A stretch of DNA of 64,000 bases from Actinoplanes xinjiangensis. Its GTDB lineage: Bacteria > Actinomycetota > Actinomycetes > Mycobacteriales > Micromonosporaceae. The stretch covers positions 62,001 to 126,000 of the forward strand of contig NZ_QGGR01000006.1 of NCBI RefSeq assembly GCF_003148685.1, written 5' to 3'. Below are positions 45,311 through 53,470 of the stretch, in pieces. The notes below the pieces were generated by a model. That model searched no databases. It was not told where the DNA came from and was given only the letters and a program-made list of their open reading frames with translations. The translations under genes and the position numbers were made by a program. Every line of letters begins with the position of its first letter. The first letter of the stretch is position 1.

Positions 45311-45508
45311 ATGGTGAATTTATACCGTCGCCTGGTGATCTGGATGGGGAACACGCCGACCAGGGAAAATATCGGCCGATCATGCTGCCTGGCAGACAGG
45401 TACCTGGCAGGTTGGCCGGGGAATTTCAGCCGTCCGTGAATAGCTGTGGAAAATTTCAAGGGCATGAATAAACACTGGCGGTAGCCGCTTCCAAACCTTG
45501 GGGTAGTG
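45311..45508. other. AT-richer intergenic region with short repeats
   Basis: This 198-bp gap holds the TATAAA of the XRE-partner gene (minus), palindromes ATCGGCCGAT and CAGGTACCTG, and a direct repeat CCTGGCAG. These may be operators for the regulator next door. No gene is evident. Confidence 0.4.
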
Positions 45509-45748
45509 ATGAACGACGACGCCTCCCAGCCCTCCGCCTTCACCGGTCGCCGTCAGCGCCCGGACCGTCCGCAACGGACCCGCCTGCTGCTCGTGCTGTT
45601 CGTCGCGGGCATCGCCGGCGTGATCGCGGGCTGGCTGTCCCACGCTTCCGGCACCAATCTGCCGGCGGCCGTGCTCACCGGCGGAGGCGCGTTCGCCGGA
45701 GCCGTCGGACTCCTGCTCGCGATCGCCCGCCACGGCGAAGCCGGATGA
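45509..45748 (+). CDS. small two-helix membrane protein
   Basis: A 79-residue protein with a basic N-terminus (GRRQRPDRPQRTR) and two helices (LLLVLFVAGIAGVIAGWL and AAVLTGGGAFAGAVGLLLAI). ATG 45509 is adjacent to a GTG start; either is possible. Unknown function; 90 bp before the EAL-DICT gene. Confidence 0.6.
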   Translation: MNDDASQPSAFTGRRQRPDRPQRTRLLLVLFVAGIAGVIAGWLSHASGTNLPAAVLTGGGAFAGAVGLLLAIARHGEAG

Positions 45749-45803
45749 CGCCGGGGCAGGCGCCCGCCCCCGATGTCCTCTCGGTGATGGGAGCGGCGCC
45801 CGG

Positions 45804-45830
45804 CTCAGGGGAGCAACCCGGTTGCCGATA
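45804..45830 (+). promoter_or_regulatory. FliA/SigD-type promoter candidate for the EAL-DICT gene
   Basis: CTCA, 16 bp, GCCGATA, 9 nt before GTG 45839. This is the best match of the four to a flagellar-sigma promoter. Confidence 0.6.
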
Positions 45831-45838
45831 GGTGGTTG

Positions 45839-47089
45839 GTGAGTTCCACGGACACCGCCAGCCGCATCGGCCTCGACGTCCTCCTGCGGGACGACGGCGG
45901 GCTCTACTGCGTCTATCAGCCGTTCGTCGACCTGGACAGTGGGGCGGTCCCGGCCTTCGAGGCGCTGCTGCGGGCGCCCGCCGACTCCGGATGGCCGTCG
46001 CCGATGGCGCTGCTGGGTGCCGCCCGCGAGGCCGGACGGCTCGCCGACCTGGAGCGGGCGTCGCTGCGGGCCTCGCTCGCCGACGCGGCCCGCCTGTCAC
46101 ACGGCCGGCCGGTGACGCTCTTCGTCAACCTGGAGCCGAGCACGCTGACCCGGCGGCGCGACGTCGTCCTGGAGGCGCTCGCGTCCCGGGCCGCGCACGT
46201 GCAGGTGGTCGTGGAGATCACCGAGCGGGCGCTGGCCGAGGACCTGTCCGGGGTGCTCACCGGGGCCGAGGAGCTGCGGGCCGCGGGCTGTGCGATCGCC
46301 CTGGACGACGTGGGTGTGCACCCGGAGTCGCTGGCCTTCATCCCGCTGCTGCGGCCCGAGGTGGTCAAACTCGACCTGAAACTCCTGCGTACGGTCAAGG
46401 ACCCGGCGACCGTGGTGGTGGCCGGTGCGGTCCGTGCCTACGCCGAGCAGGCCGGCGCCGAGGTGGTCGCCGAGGGCATCGAGACGCCGGACGACCTGGT
46501 CCGGGCGGAGGTGCTGGGGGCCACCCTGGGTCAGGGCTGGCTGTGGGGCCGCGGTGAGAGGGAGTTCGTGCCGTCGGTGTCCGTCCCGGAGCGGTTCGCG
46601 GCCCGCCCGATCGGTGCGGCGCTGGGGGCCACTCCGTACCAGCTGCTCGGTGCCGGCCGCCGGGTCCGGCACGCACCCAAGCATCTGCTCGTCCCGGTGT
46701 CCAAGACGCTGGAACTGATGGCCCTGGAGGCGAGTGTGTCGCCGGTCGTGCTGGCCGCCTTCGAGGACGTCCGGTTCTTCCGGCCCTCGACGGCGCGGCG
46801 GTTCACCGAGCTGGCCGAGCGGCTGCCGTTCGTCGCGGCGCTCGGGGTCGGGATGCCGCGATCGCCGGCGCCCGGTGTCCGCGGCGCCGCCCTGACGCCG
46901 GGGGACCCGCTGGCGGGGGAGTGGACGGTGGTGGTGCTCGGGGCACACACGTCGGCCGCTCTGATGGCGCTGGACCTGGGTGACACCGGCGCCGACGCGG
47001 ACCGGCAGTTCGAGTACGTGGTCACCTACGACCGGGCGCTGGTCACCGCTGCCGCGCACTCGATGGTGGGCAGGCTCACCGCCGGATAG
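45839..47089 (+). CDS. EAL-domain c-di-GMP phosphodiesterase with DICT sensor domain
   Basis: A 416-residue soluble protein. The EAL part keeps the catalytic motifs (Glu41 in FEALLR, FVNLEP, EITERA, ALDDVG, KLDLKLL, AEGIET), so c-di-GMP hydrolysis is plausible, with DDVG in place of the common DDFG. The C-terminal half (LLPVSKTLELMALEASVSPVVL-like core) matches DICT domains, which are linked to signal or light sensing in two-component and c-di-GMP proteins. GTG 45839 is preferred because it lies 9 nt after the GCCGATA element, implying a leaderless mRNA. Confidence 0.88.
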   Translation: MSSTDTASRIGLDVLLRDDGGLYCVYQPFVDLDSGAVPAFEALLRAPADSGWPSPMALLGAAREAGRLADLERASLRASLADAARLSHGRPVTLFVNLEPSTLTRRRDVVLEALASRAAHVQVVVEITERALAEDLSGVLTGAEELRAAGCAIALDDVGVHPESLAFIPLLRPEVVKLDLKLLRTVKDPATVVVAGAVRAYAEQAGAEVVAEGIETPDDLVRAEVLGATLGQGWLWGRGEREFVPSVSVPERFAARPIGAALGATPYQLLGAGRRVRHAPKHLLVPVSKTLELMALEASVSPVVLAAFEDVRFFRPSTARRFTELAERLPFVAALGVGMPRSPAPGVRGAALTPGDPLAGEWTVVVLGAHTSAALMALDLGDTGADADRQFEYVVTYDRALVTAAAHSMVGRLTAG

Positions 47090-47190
47090 ACCGGTGCAAC
47101 CGTTCCGCACTTCGACCGGGCCCTGATCGCACCCTCCGCTCCGCACAGTCGGATACGCACTGCCGACTGAGCTTGAGGAGCGTACGCCCG

Positions 47191-48246
47191 GTGAAGAAGC
47201 GCACCCGTGGATTCCGTCTCGTCGCCGCCGCGGCCCTGACCCTCGCGAGTGTCGCGCCGGTGGCCGGCACGCCGGGGACCGCGCAGGCCGCGGTGCCCGG
47301 TGTCGCGAAGTCCTACGCGAGCCTGATGTACCGGAGCCTCACCGCCGACGCGACGATGGCGCAGCTGCGGGCCACCCTCGCCGGGCAGCAGGCCGACCTG
47401 AAGAAGCGCAACGCCGACGCGGCGAAGGCGCAGAAGGCGAGCGCCGCCGCGCAGAAGAGGCTGGCCACGGCGACCGCCGGGCACGCGGCCGTGCACGAGA
47501 AACTCAAGTCGGCGGAGCGGGCGCTCACCGACGCCAAGAACGCCGTGGCCCGGCAGTCGAAGCAGCGGCCCCGCAGCAACGCCGCGATCGCCCGCGCGAA
47601 GCGGGCGGTGACCGCGGCGACGACCGTACGCGACACCCGGCGGACCCGCCTGCACCAGGCGGCCGCCGAGCTGCGGGCCGCGAAGAAGCTGGCCGGTACC
47701 ACCACGTCCGCCGTGGCCGGCGCGCTCGCCGCGACCGGCCGGACCACCCGGGCGATCGCCCAGACCCAGAACCGGATCGCCACGGCCGGCACCGCGGCCG
47801 GTTATGCCGCCCAGGCGGCCGCGATCAGCCGCAGCGTCGTCGCCGAGGTCCGGCCGGTCTTCAGCGTCGCCGACACCACCAACGTGTACGGCACGACGGT
47901 GCACCGGAACATCGCGTACGCCTTCAAGCGCATGGTCGACGACGCGAAGGCCGACGGCGTCGCGCTGGCGGGCGGCGGTTTCCGCACCAAGGAACGGCAG
48001 ATCGAGCTGCGGGTGATCAACGGCTGCCCGGACGTCTGGACCGCCCCCGCGTCGTCGTGCCGGGTGCCGACCGCGATCCCGGGCCGGTCGCTGCACGAGA
48101 TCGGCCTGGCGGTGGACGTGACGTCGGGCGGCCGGACGCTGACCCGCAAGAGCAGGGCGTTCACGTGGATGACCAAGAACGCCGCCGAGTACGGCTTCGT
48201 GAACCTGCCGTCCGAGGCGTGGCACTGGAGCATCACCGGCGGCTGA
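47191..48246 (+). CDS. secreted M15 D-Ala-D-Ala carboxypeptidase-like protein with coiled coil
   Basis: A 351-residue exported protein. A signal peptide is followed by about 150 Ala/Lys-rich residues forming a long coiled coil (QQADLKKRNADAAKAQKASA) and a C-terminal VanY/M15 domain with the zinc ligands in SLHEIGLAVDVT and EAWHWSI. It would trim peptidoglycan peptides. GTG 47191 has a GAGGAG site 10 nt upstream. A weak CGCA-N16-GCCGAC lies before it. Confidence 0.88.
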   Translation: MKKRTRGFRLVAAAALTLASVAPVAGTPGTAQAAVPGVAKSYASLMYRSLTADATMAQLRATLAGQQADLKKRNADAAKAQKASAAAQKRLATATAGHAAVHEKLKSAERALTDAKNAVARQSKQRPRSNAAIARAKRAVTAATTVRDTRRTRLHQAAAELRAAKKLAGTTTSAVAGALAATGRTTRAIAQTQNRIATAGTAAGYAAQAAAISRSVVAEVRPVFSVADTTNVYGTTVHRNIAYAFKRMVDDAKADGVALAGGGFRTKERQIELRVINGCPDVWTAPASSCRVPTAIPGRSLHEIGLAVDVTSGGRTLTRKSRAFTWMTKNAAEYGFVNLPSEAWHWSITGG

Positions 48247-48415
48247 TCGGCGGTCCGGGGCGGGTGCCCGACCGGCCCGCCATGATCCGGTCCCGCTGAT
48301 TCAAAGCCATTTCCCAGGCTGCCCACAGGTTTGCGCAACGCTGTTCCGGGATACCGCGTGTGACGGATTTCCCTAACCCTGAACGTTGCCGTTCCTGCTC
48401 GTTAGCCTGAGTGGA

Positions 48416-50545
48416 GTGAATACCGGAATGCCAGTTCCTGAACGTCGTGTCCTTCGCAGTGTGGCAGTCCTCGCCACCTGCGGCCTGATAGCCGGTCTGG
48501 TGGTCGCCGCGGCGTCCTTCCCGGCCGTCGCGATGTCCGGGCTGGCGGCCAAGGCGGGCGCGGAGGAGCTCGGCGAGCTGCCGCCGGCGCTCGTCGAGCA
48601 GTCGTCGCCGCAGGTCTCCCGGGTGTATGCGTCGGACGGCAAGACGCAGATCGCGCTGATGTATGACGAGTTCCGCAGTGACGTGCCGCTGGCGCAGATG
48701 TCCAAGAGCATGCAGGACGCGATCATCGCCGCCGAGGACCACAAGTTCTACGAGCACAACGGCGTCGATCTGAAAGGTGTCGCCCGCGCATTCGTGAACA
48801 ACAACCAGGGCGGCGGTAAGCAGGGCGCATCCACGCTGACCATGCAATACGTGCGGATGGCGCTCGCTTATTCGACCACCGATCCGCAGGAAGTGGTGAA
48901 CGCCACCAAGGACACCGCCCAGCGGAAACTGAACGAGATGAAGTATGCGATGCAGGTCGAGAAAGACCTGTCCAAGCAGCAGATTCTCGAGCGGTATCTG
49001 AACATGGCGCCGTTCGGCAACGGCGCCTACGGGGTGAACGCGGCGAGCCAGGTCTACTACGGCAAGAAGCCGGCCGACCTCACCGTCGGCGAGGCCGCAC
49101 TCCTGGCCGGCATGGTGAAGGCGCCGACCGCGTTCGACCCGACCACCGAGGGCGGCTACCCGCAGGCCGTCGCCCGGCGCGACTACATCATCGACAACAT
49201 GGTCGACCTCGGGCAGATCACCGCCGCCCAGGGTGCCGAGGCGAAGAAGGAGAAGGTGGCGCGCACCGCGAAGCGGCCCAGCCGGGGCTGCGTGTCGGTC
49301 GCCAAGAACCACTGGGGCTTCTTCTGCGACTACTTCTACCGCTGGTGGCTGGACCAGGAGGCGTTCGGCGAGACGACGTACGACCGCGAGCGCCTGCTCA
49401 AGAGCGGCGGCTACCGGATCGTCACCACCCTCGACCTGGACGCCCAGTCGGCGGCCCGCAAACGGGTCACCGAGCACATCGCCGACACCAGCCAGAACGC
49501 CCTGATGCTGGCCGCCGTCGAGCCCGGCAGCGGCGCGGTGCGGGCGCTCGCCACGAACCGCAAATTCAAGATCGACGACGCCGAGAACCCGCAGAACCGG
49601 CTGTCGTCGAACCCGGACGAGGCCCGCGAGGGGATCCGCGGCACGTATCCGAACACCACCAACCCGATCATCACCGGCAGCGCCGACGTCCCCGGCTACC
49701 AGGCCGGCTCGGTGTTCAAGATGTTCACCATGGTCGCCGCCCTGGAGAAGGGCATGGGCCTGGACACCACCATCTACTCGCCGCAGCGCTACAAGTCCCG
49801 CTATCTCGACTCGGCGGCCCCGGCCGGCTGTGACGGCTACTACTGCCCCAGCAACGCCTCGGCCTCGGAGTCCGGCAACTTCAACATGTGGACCGGCTTC
49901 GGCAGGTCGGTGAACACGTACTTCATCCCGCTGCAGGAGCGGGCCGGCGCGGAGAACGTGGTGGCCGTCGCCAAGCGGTTCGGGGTGCGGTTCCGGTCGG
50001 CGGACGACGCCACACGAGCCGACGATCCGGCCCAGGCGCACGAGTGGGGTGCCTTCAGCCTCGGCGTCTCGGCGTCCACCCCGCTGGACATCGCCAACGC
50101 GTACGCGACGCTCGCCGCCGACGGCATGTACTGCGAGCCCACCCCGATCCAGCAGATCACCACCGCCGGCGGCGCGGAGATCGAAACCGGCAAGTCGGCC
50201 TGCTCCCGGGCCACCACCAAGGACGTCGCCCGCAAGGCCCTCGACGCGGCCCGATGCCCGGTCGGCGACCGCGCCCAGCTCGGCAACTGTGGCGGCTCCA
50301 CCGCCCCGCAGGTCCGCAGCGTCGTCGGGCACCCGGTGTTCGGCAAGACCGGCACCACCGACAGCGACAAGACGGCCGCCCTGGTCGCCGGCACCCGTGA
50401 CCTGGTCGTCGCCGGCTACCTGGCCAACCCCGACTGGGCCGCCCACACCGACCGCATGTCGCACGGCATCGTGAACCCGGCCGTCTACGAGACGCTCGCC
50501 GATTACATGAAGGACCGGCCGGAGAAGGAGTTCCCCACACCCTGA
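48416..50545 (+). CDS. class A penicillin-binding protein (transglycosylase-transpeptidase)
   Basis: A 709-residue bifunctional cell-wall synthase with one N-terminal membrane helix. The GT51 domain shows IIAAEDHKFYEHNGVDLKG and ASTLTMQYVRM; the transpeptidase domain has SVFK (Ser nucleophile), SVN and KTGTT. Several cysteine pairs occur in the transpeptidase part, as in actinobacterial homologs. GTG 48416 lies 7 nt after TAGCCT, so a leaderless mRNA is possible; ATG 48428 is the alternative. It polymerises and crosslinks peptidoglycan at the membrane outer face. The M15 peptidase upstream is a functional neighbour. Confidence 0.93.
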   Translation: MNTGMPVPERRVLRSVAVLATCGLIAGLVVAAASFPAVAMSGLAAKAGAEELGELPPALVEQSSPQVSRVYASDGKTQIALMYDEFRSDVPLAQMSKSMQDAIIAAEDHKFYEHNGVDLKGVARAFVNNNQGGGKQGASTLTMQYVRMALAYSTTDPQEVVNATKDTAQRKLNEMKYAMQVEKDLSKQQILERYLNMAPFGNGAYGVNAASQVYYGKKPADLTVGEAALLAGMVKAPTAFDPTTEGGYPQAVARRDYIIDNMVDLGQITAAQGAEAKKEKVARTAKRPSRGCVSVAKNHWGFFCDYFYRWWLDQEAFGETTYDRERLLKSGGYRIVTTLDLDAQSAARKRVTEHIADTSQNALMLAAVEPGSGAVRALATNRKFKIDDAENPQNRLSSNPDEAREGIRGTYPNTTNPIITGSADVPGYQAGSVFKMFTMVAALEKGMGLDTTIYSPQRYKSRYLDSAAPAGCDGYYCPSNASASESGNFNMWTGFGRSVNTYFIPLQERAGAENVVAVAKRFGVRFRSADDATRADDPAQAHEWGAFSLGVSASTPLDIANAYATLAADGMYCEPTPIQQITTAGGAEIETGKSACSRATTKDVARKALDAARCPVGDRAQLGNCGGSTAPQVRSVVGHPVFGKTGTTDSDKTAALVAGTRDLVVAGYLANPDWAAHTDRMSHGIVNPAVYETLADYMKDRPEKEFPTP

Positions 50546-50571
50546 CCGGCCTCCAGGACCCCGCTCGCGGC

Positions 50572-50610
50572 GGCCACCCGGCGATGACAGCCTGTCAGCG
50601 CCGGGTGGCC
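50572..50610. terminator. convergent terminator
   Basis: A 12-bp perfect stem (GGCCACCCGGCG) with a 15-nt loop between the PBP gene and the Vps62-like gene; its right arm covers the end of the latter. Confidence 0.6.
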
Positions 50611-52346
50611 TCGCGGACGTTGACCAGCAGCACCAGCAGGGCGGCCGCGGTGAATATGGAGGTGACCACGTAGCGGCCCTCCAGCCACACCACCGCCAGC
50701 GCGATGATCAGCACGAAGGCCAGCAGGATCCGCAGCACCACCGCCAGGAACTTGCCCCGGACCAGGCCCTCCACCACGAGCATCCCCAGCAGCAGGATCA
50801 GCGCGGTCTGCTGACCGGACACCGGCGGCGGCGCCGCCACGGCCCCGATGGCCAGCAGGATCAGCGGAGTGCTCAGCACCGCCCACCACGACCGGGCACG
50901 GCCCAGGAATCCGGCGACCTGCTCGATCGGCAGGCGCCGGTGCAGCAGATGCGCGTGCGGATGCTGGGCGACCGGCTCGGCGGCCGCCCAGCGCAACTCG
51001 TCGGCCAGGCGGGTGCGTTCCATCCGCAGCCCGAGCAGCCTCTGCTCCCGGGCGGCCAGCGCCCGGACCTCCGGCGCTGCGGCGGGCAGACCCGCCGCGG
51101 CCACCGTCAGTTCCATCCGCAGGGCGTCTATCTCATCGTCCAGCTCGGCGAGACGATCAAGATCACGCTGGGTACGGATCGCCACGAGCCGCCGCTCCTC
51201 GGCCTGATCCGGTACGACCTTCGCCAGCCCCGCCCACCCGACCGGATCCGCCCACGCCGGCCGGACCGTCCCGTCGCGCCCGTAGCGGGGCCCGGCCGGC
51301 CCGCGTTCGCCGCCGAGCCGGTCGCGGGTGTCCCGCCCCCACAGCCCGCGGAAGTCGCGCACCCAGCCGGTCTCGTCGTTGATCGGCACCGGGTGCCATT
51401 GCTCGGACTGGCCGGGTCCGACCGCACGTCCGTCGCCGCGCGCGTAGTCCACGTACGGGATGCCGACGTTGCTCTGGTCCTCCGGCGACCAGGGCGCGAG
51501 CAGCCGCGCCGACCAGCGCAGCGCCCCGACCAGGCCGCGCAGCCGGGGCGGCCGCACCGTGATCAGGTAGTCGCCGGGCAGATAGGCCCCGGAGTGCGAG
51601 CCCGCCCCGACGAACACCACCGGATGCCGGCCGCCGACGGTCGTCAGGTCCGGGTCGTCCCAGCGGCGCCGCAGATCGTCGCCGACCTCGTCGTGCGCCG
51701 AGAACACCACCCACGACGGCGACGGCAGCCCGTCCGGCCCGTCCGGTGCGGCCGCGTCGACGAAGACGGTCACCTGCTCCCAGTCGGCCTCGTGCTCGTT
51801 GACCCCGCCGAACGCCGACCGCCAGTTGTTGAAGTTGTAGAAGAACCAGTACTGGCAGACGATCCACGACCCGTCGCGCACCACCCGCCCGTAGTAGGTG
51901 GGCTCTCTCGTCTCCAGGTGGTCGCGCTGCAACAGGAAGGAACGCGCCGCCGAACCCCCCGGGACACTGCCCCGGAACAACAGCGAGAACCGGTTGAGCG
52001 TGTCGACCATCCGCCCGGTGAGACCGACCGCCCCGAGACGGCTGGACCGCGACAGGTGCGGTGGCCGGTCCCGCAGCGGGATGTGCGCGAGATGCTTGTC
52101 GCCGGTGCCGATGCCGGACAGCGCGTAACCCAGGCCCTGCTCGGCACCGCCGGCCGCGGCGAGCCCGTCGAGGCTCAGGTCACCGGGCGCGGCGATCTGC
52201 ACCGGCCCCTGCCCGGGCTCGTGACGCCACAGGCTGGCCCGGCCGACGTACCGCTCGACCGAGACGGGGAAGAAGTACTCACCCTCGGTGAACCTGGCCA
52301 CCGGCTCGTACGCGCGCAGCAGCCGCAGGTCGTCCCCGTTCCCCAA
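50595..52346 (-). CDS. Vps62-like protein with C-terminal membrane helices
   Basis: A 583-residue protein. Residues about 130-320 contain the Vps62 (DUF946) signature: WIVCQYWFFYNFNNW, GVNEHEADWEQVTVFVD, VVFSAHDEVGDDL and VVFVGAGSHSGAY. A coiled coil (RDLDRLAELDDEIDALRMEL) follows, then four membrane helices. Bacterial members are of unknown function; the domain may bind membranes or sugars. The start is a TTG (52346) since no better start is in frame. It is transcribed after the STAS gene. Confidence 0.75.
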   Translation of the reverse strand: MGNGDDLRLLRAYEPVARFTEGEYFFPVSVERYVGRASLWRHEPGQGPVQIAAPGDLSLDGLAAAGGAEQGLGYALSGIGTGDKHLAHIPLRDRPPHLSRSSRLGAVGLTGRMVDTLNRFSLLFRGSVPGGSAARSFLLQRDHLETREPTYYGRVVRDGSWIVCQYWFFYNFNNWRSAFGGVNEHEADWEQVTVFVDAAAPDGPDGLPSPSWVVFSAHDEVGDDLRRRWDDPDLTTVGGRHPVVFVGAGSHSGAYLPGDYLITVRPPRLRGLVGALRWSARLLAPWSPEDQSNVGIPYVDYARGDGRAVGPGQSEQWHPVPINDETGWVRDFRGLWGRDTRDRLGGERGPAGPRYGRDGTVRPAWADPVGWAGLAKVVPDQAEERRLVAIRTQRDLDRLAELDDEIDALRMELTVAAAGLPAAAPEVRALAAREQRLLGLRMERTRLADELRWAAAEPVAQHPHAHLLHRRLPIEQVAGFLGRARSWWAVLSTPLILLAIGAVAAPPPVSGQQTALILLLGMLVVEGLVRGKFLAVVLRILLAFVLIIALAVVWLEGRYVVTSIFTAAALLVLLVNVREATRR

Positions 52347-52361
52347 GACCCCGTGGCCCTT

Positions 52362-52411
52362 TCCTCGTGCTCTCGCGTGCTCCCGCGTGCTTCCCGCGTG
52401 CTCCCGCGTGC
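52362..52411. repeat. tandem decamer repeat in the Vps62-like promoter region
   Basis: TCCCGCGTGC and close variants (TCTCGCGTGC, one 11-mer) repeat about five times, directly upstream of the TTG start. Copy-number change could alter promoter spacing. Confidence 0.7.
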
Positions 52412-52427
52412 CGAGGTTAGCGCCCGT

Positions 52428-52781
52428 TCACACCTGTTCCGGATCACCGCCGTTTTCCGGCGGGTCCAGGAGGTGGTCGAGACCGACCACCCGCAGCACC
52501 CGGTCGACGATGCCCCGCGCCCCGGCGAGCCGAAACGTGACCCCGGCCCGCTCGGCGGTGAGGAAACCCTCGATCAGGGCGTTGATCGCCTCGGAGTCGA
52601 TGAACGTCACCCGCCGGAGGTCGACGGTGATCCGCGACCCGGGGTCACCGCCGATCAGGTCGAGCAGAGCCTTGCGCAGGTCCTCGCGGGTGCCGATGTC
52701 GAACGCGCCCGCGAGCAGGACACCCGACGTCGCGCTCCCGCCGGCCGGTTCCAGCGCGATGGTGAAGTAGTCGTCCGCCAC
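52428..52781 (-). CDS. STAS-domain anti-sigma-factor antagonist
   Basis: A 117-residue STAS protein. The pattern LLAGAFDIGTREDLRKAL, RITVDLRRVTFIDSEAINAL and GVTFRLAGARGIVDRVLRV matches SpoIIAA/RsbV-like antagonists; Ser in FIDSEA is the likely phosphorylation site. It would bind an anti-sigma kinase encoded elsewhere. GTG 52781 lies 7 nt after TAGACA, so a leaderless mRNA is likely; GTG 52820 is less likely. Confidence 0.85.
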   Translation of the reverse strand: MADDYFTIALEPAGGSATSGVLLAGAFDIGTREDLRKALLDLIGGDPGSRITVDLRRVTFIDSEAINALIEGFLTAERAGVTFRLAGARGIVDRVLRVVGLDHLLDPPENGGDPEQV

Positions 52782-52866
52782 GGATGGTTGTCTACCAGCA
52801 AATAAACACGGTCTTGTCACAACGCGGCCGATGGACGCCGTCTGACAATCGTTTTACGCTGGCCGT

Positions 52867-53142
52867 GTGGGGTACGAATGGCTGACCGAGGCCTTGGCGC
52901 GTCTGCGTGACATCGAGACGCAGGAAGTCACCCAGGTGCTCTCGGCCCAGCGGCGCCTGCCGCTGGCCGCGGAGAGCGCCGGAGTGCATTTCCTGACCAT
53001 CAACGGGCGCACCGGCACCGGCCGACCGCTCGTCGTCGCCGTGCGGCTGCTCGGCGGGCACCGGCAGCAGATCATCGGTGCCCGCGAGATGACCCCGGAG
53101 GAACTGGTGCGGTTCAAGGCATGGGAGGCGGACGCGTCATGA
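52867..53142 (+). CDS. BrnT-like toxin
   Basis: A 91-residue protein (VLSAQRRLPLAAESAGVHFL, GRPLVVAVRLLGG, IIGAREMTPEELVRFKAWE). The IIGARxMTxEE ending resembles the BrnT ribonuclease family of type II toxins. GTG 52867 lies 6 nt after TACGCT, with TGGACG 17 bp further up, consistent with a leaderless sigma-70 promoter. It overlaps the RHH gene by 4 nt, the usual toxin-first order of BrnTA. Confidence 0.72.
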   Translation: MGYEWLTEALARLRDIETQEVTQVLSAQRRLPLAAESAGVHFLTINGRTGTGRPLVVAVRLLGGHRQQIIGAREMTPEELVRFKAWEADAS

Positions 53143-53462
53143 GCCATCAGTACAGCGACGACCAGATCTCGGCGGCCGCGGCGGCGTTCGCCGCCGGAGA
53201 CGTCACCTACCACGAGGGTACGAGGGTGACGCTGCCCCCGGCCCCGGAGACCGAACCGATGGTGCCGCTCGGCATCCGGGTCCCGCCGGCGCTGGCCCAG
53301 CGGGTCCGGGCCGCCGCCGACCAGGCCGGCATCCCTTACTCCCAGCTGATCCGCGAGTGGATCGAACTGGGGCTGACCGACATGGCCGGCGATCTCACGG
53401 TGTCGGTCGCGGTCCTGCGCCGCGCCATAGCCCACGCCGCCCAGACCGGCCACGCCGCCTGA
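53139..53462 (+). CDS. ribbon-helix-helix antitoxin (CopG-like)
   Basis: A 107-residue protein. The C-terminal part (MVPLGIRVPPALAQRVRAAA, AGIPYSQLIREWIELGL) is a ribbon-helix-helix DNA-binding domain. The N-terminal part (YSDDQISAAAAAFAAGDVTY) probably wraps the toxin. ATG 53139 overlaps the toxin stop (ATGA). It should neutralise the toxin and repress the operon. The hairpin array starts 8 bp after its stop. Confidence 0.8.
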   Translation: MSHQYSDDQISAAAAAFAAGDVTYHEGTRVTLPPAPETEPMVPLGIRVPPALAQRVRAAADQAGIPYSQLIREWIELGLTDMAGDLTVSVAVLRRAIAHAAQTGHAA

Positions 53463-53470
53463 CCCACCCC

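Noticed and set aside
47146..47167. FliA-type promoter for the M15 peptidase (CGCA-N16-GCCGAC)
   Set aside because: Both elements deviate from the other four sites, so I do not count it.
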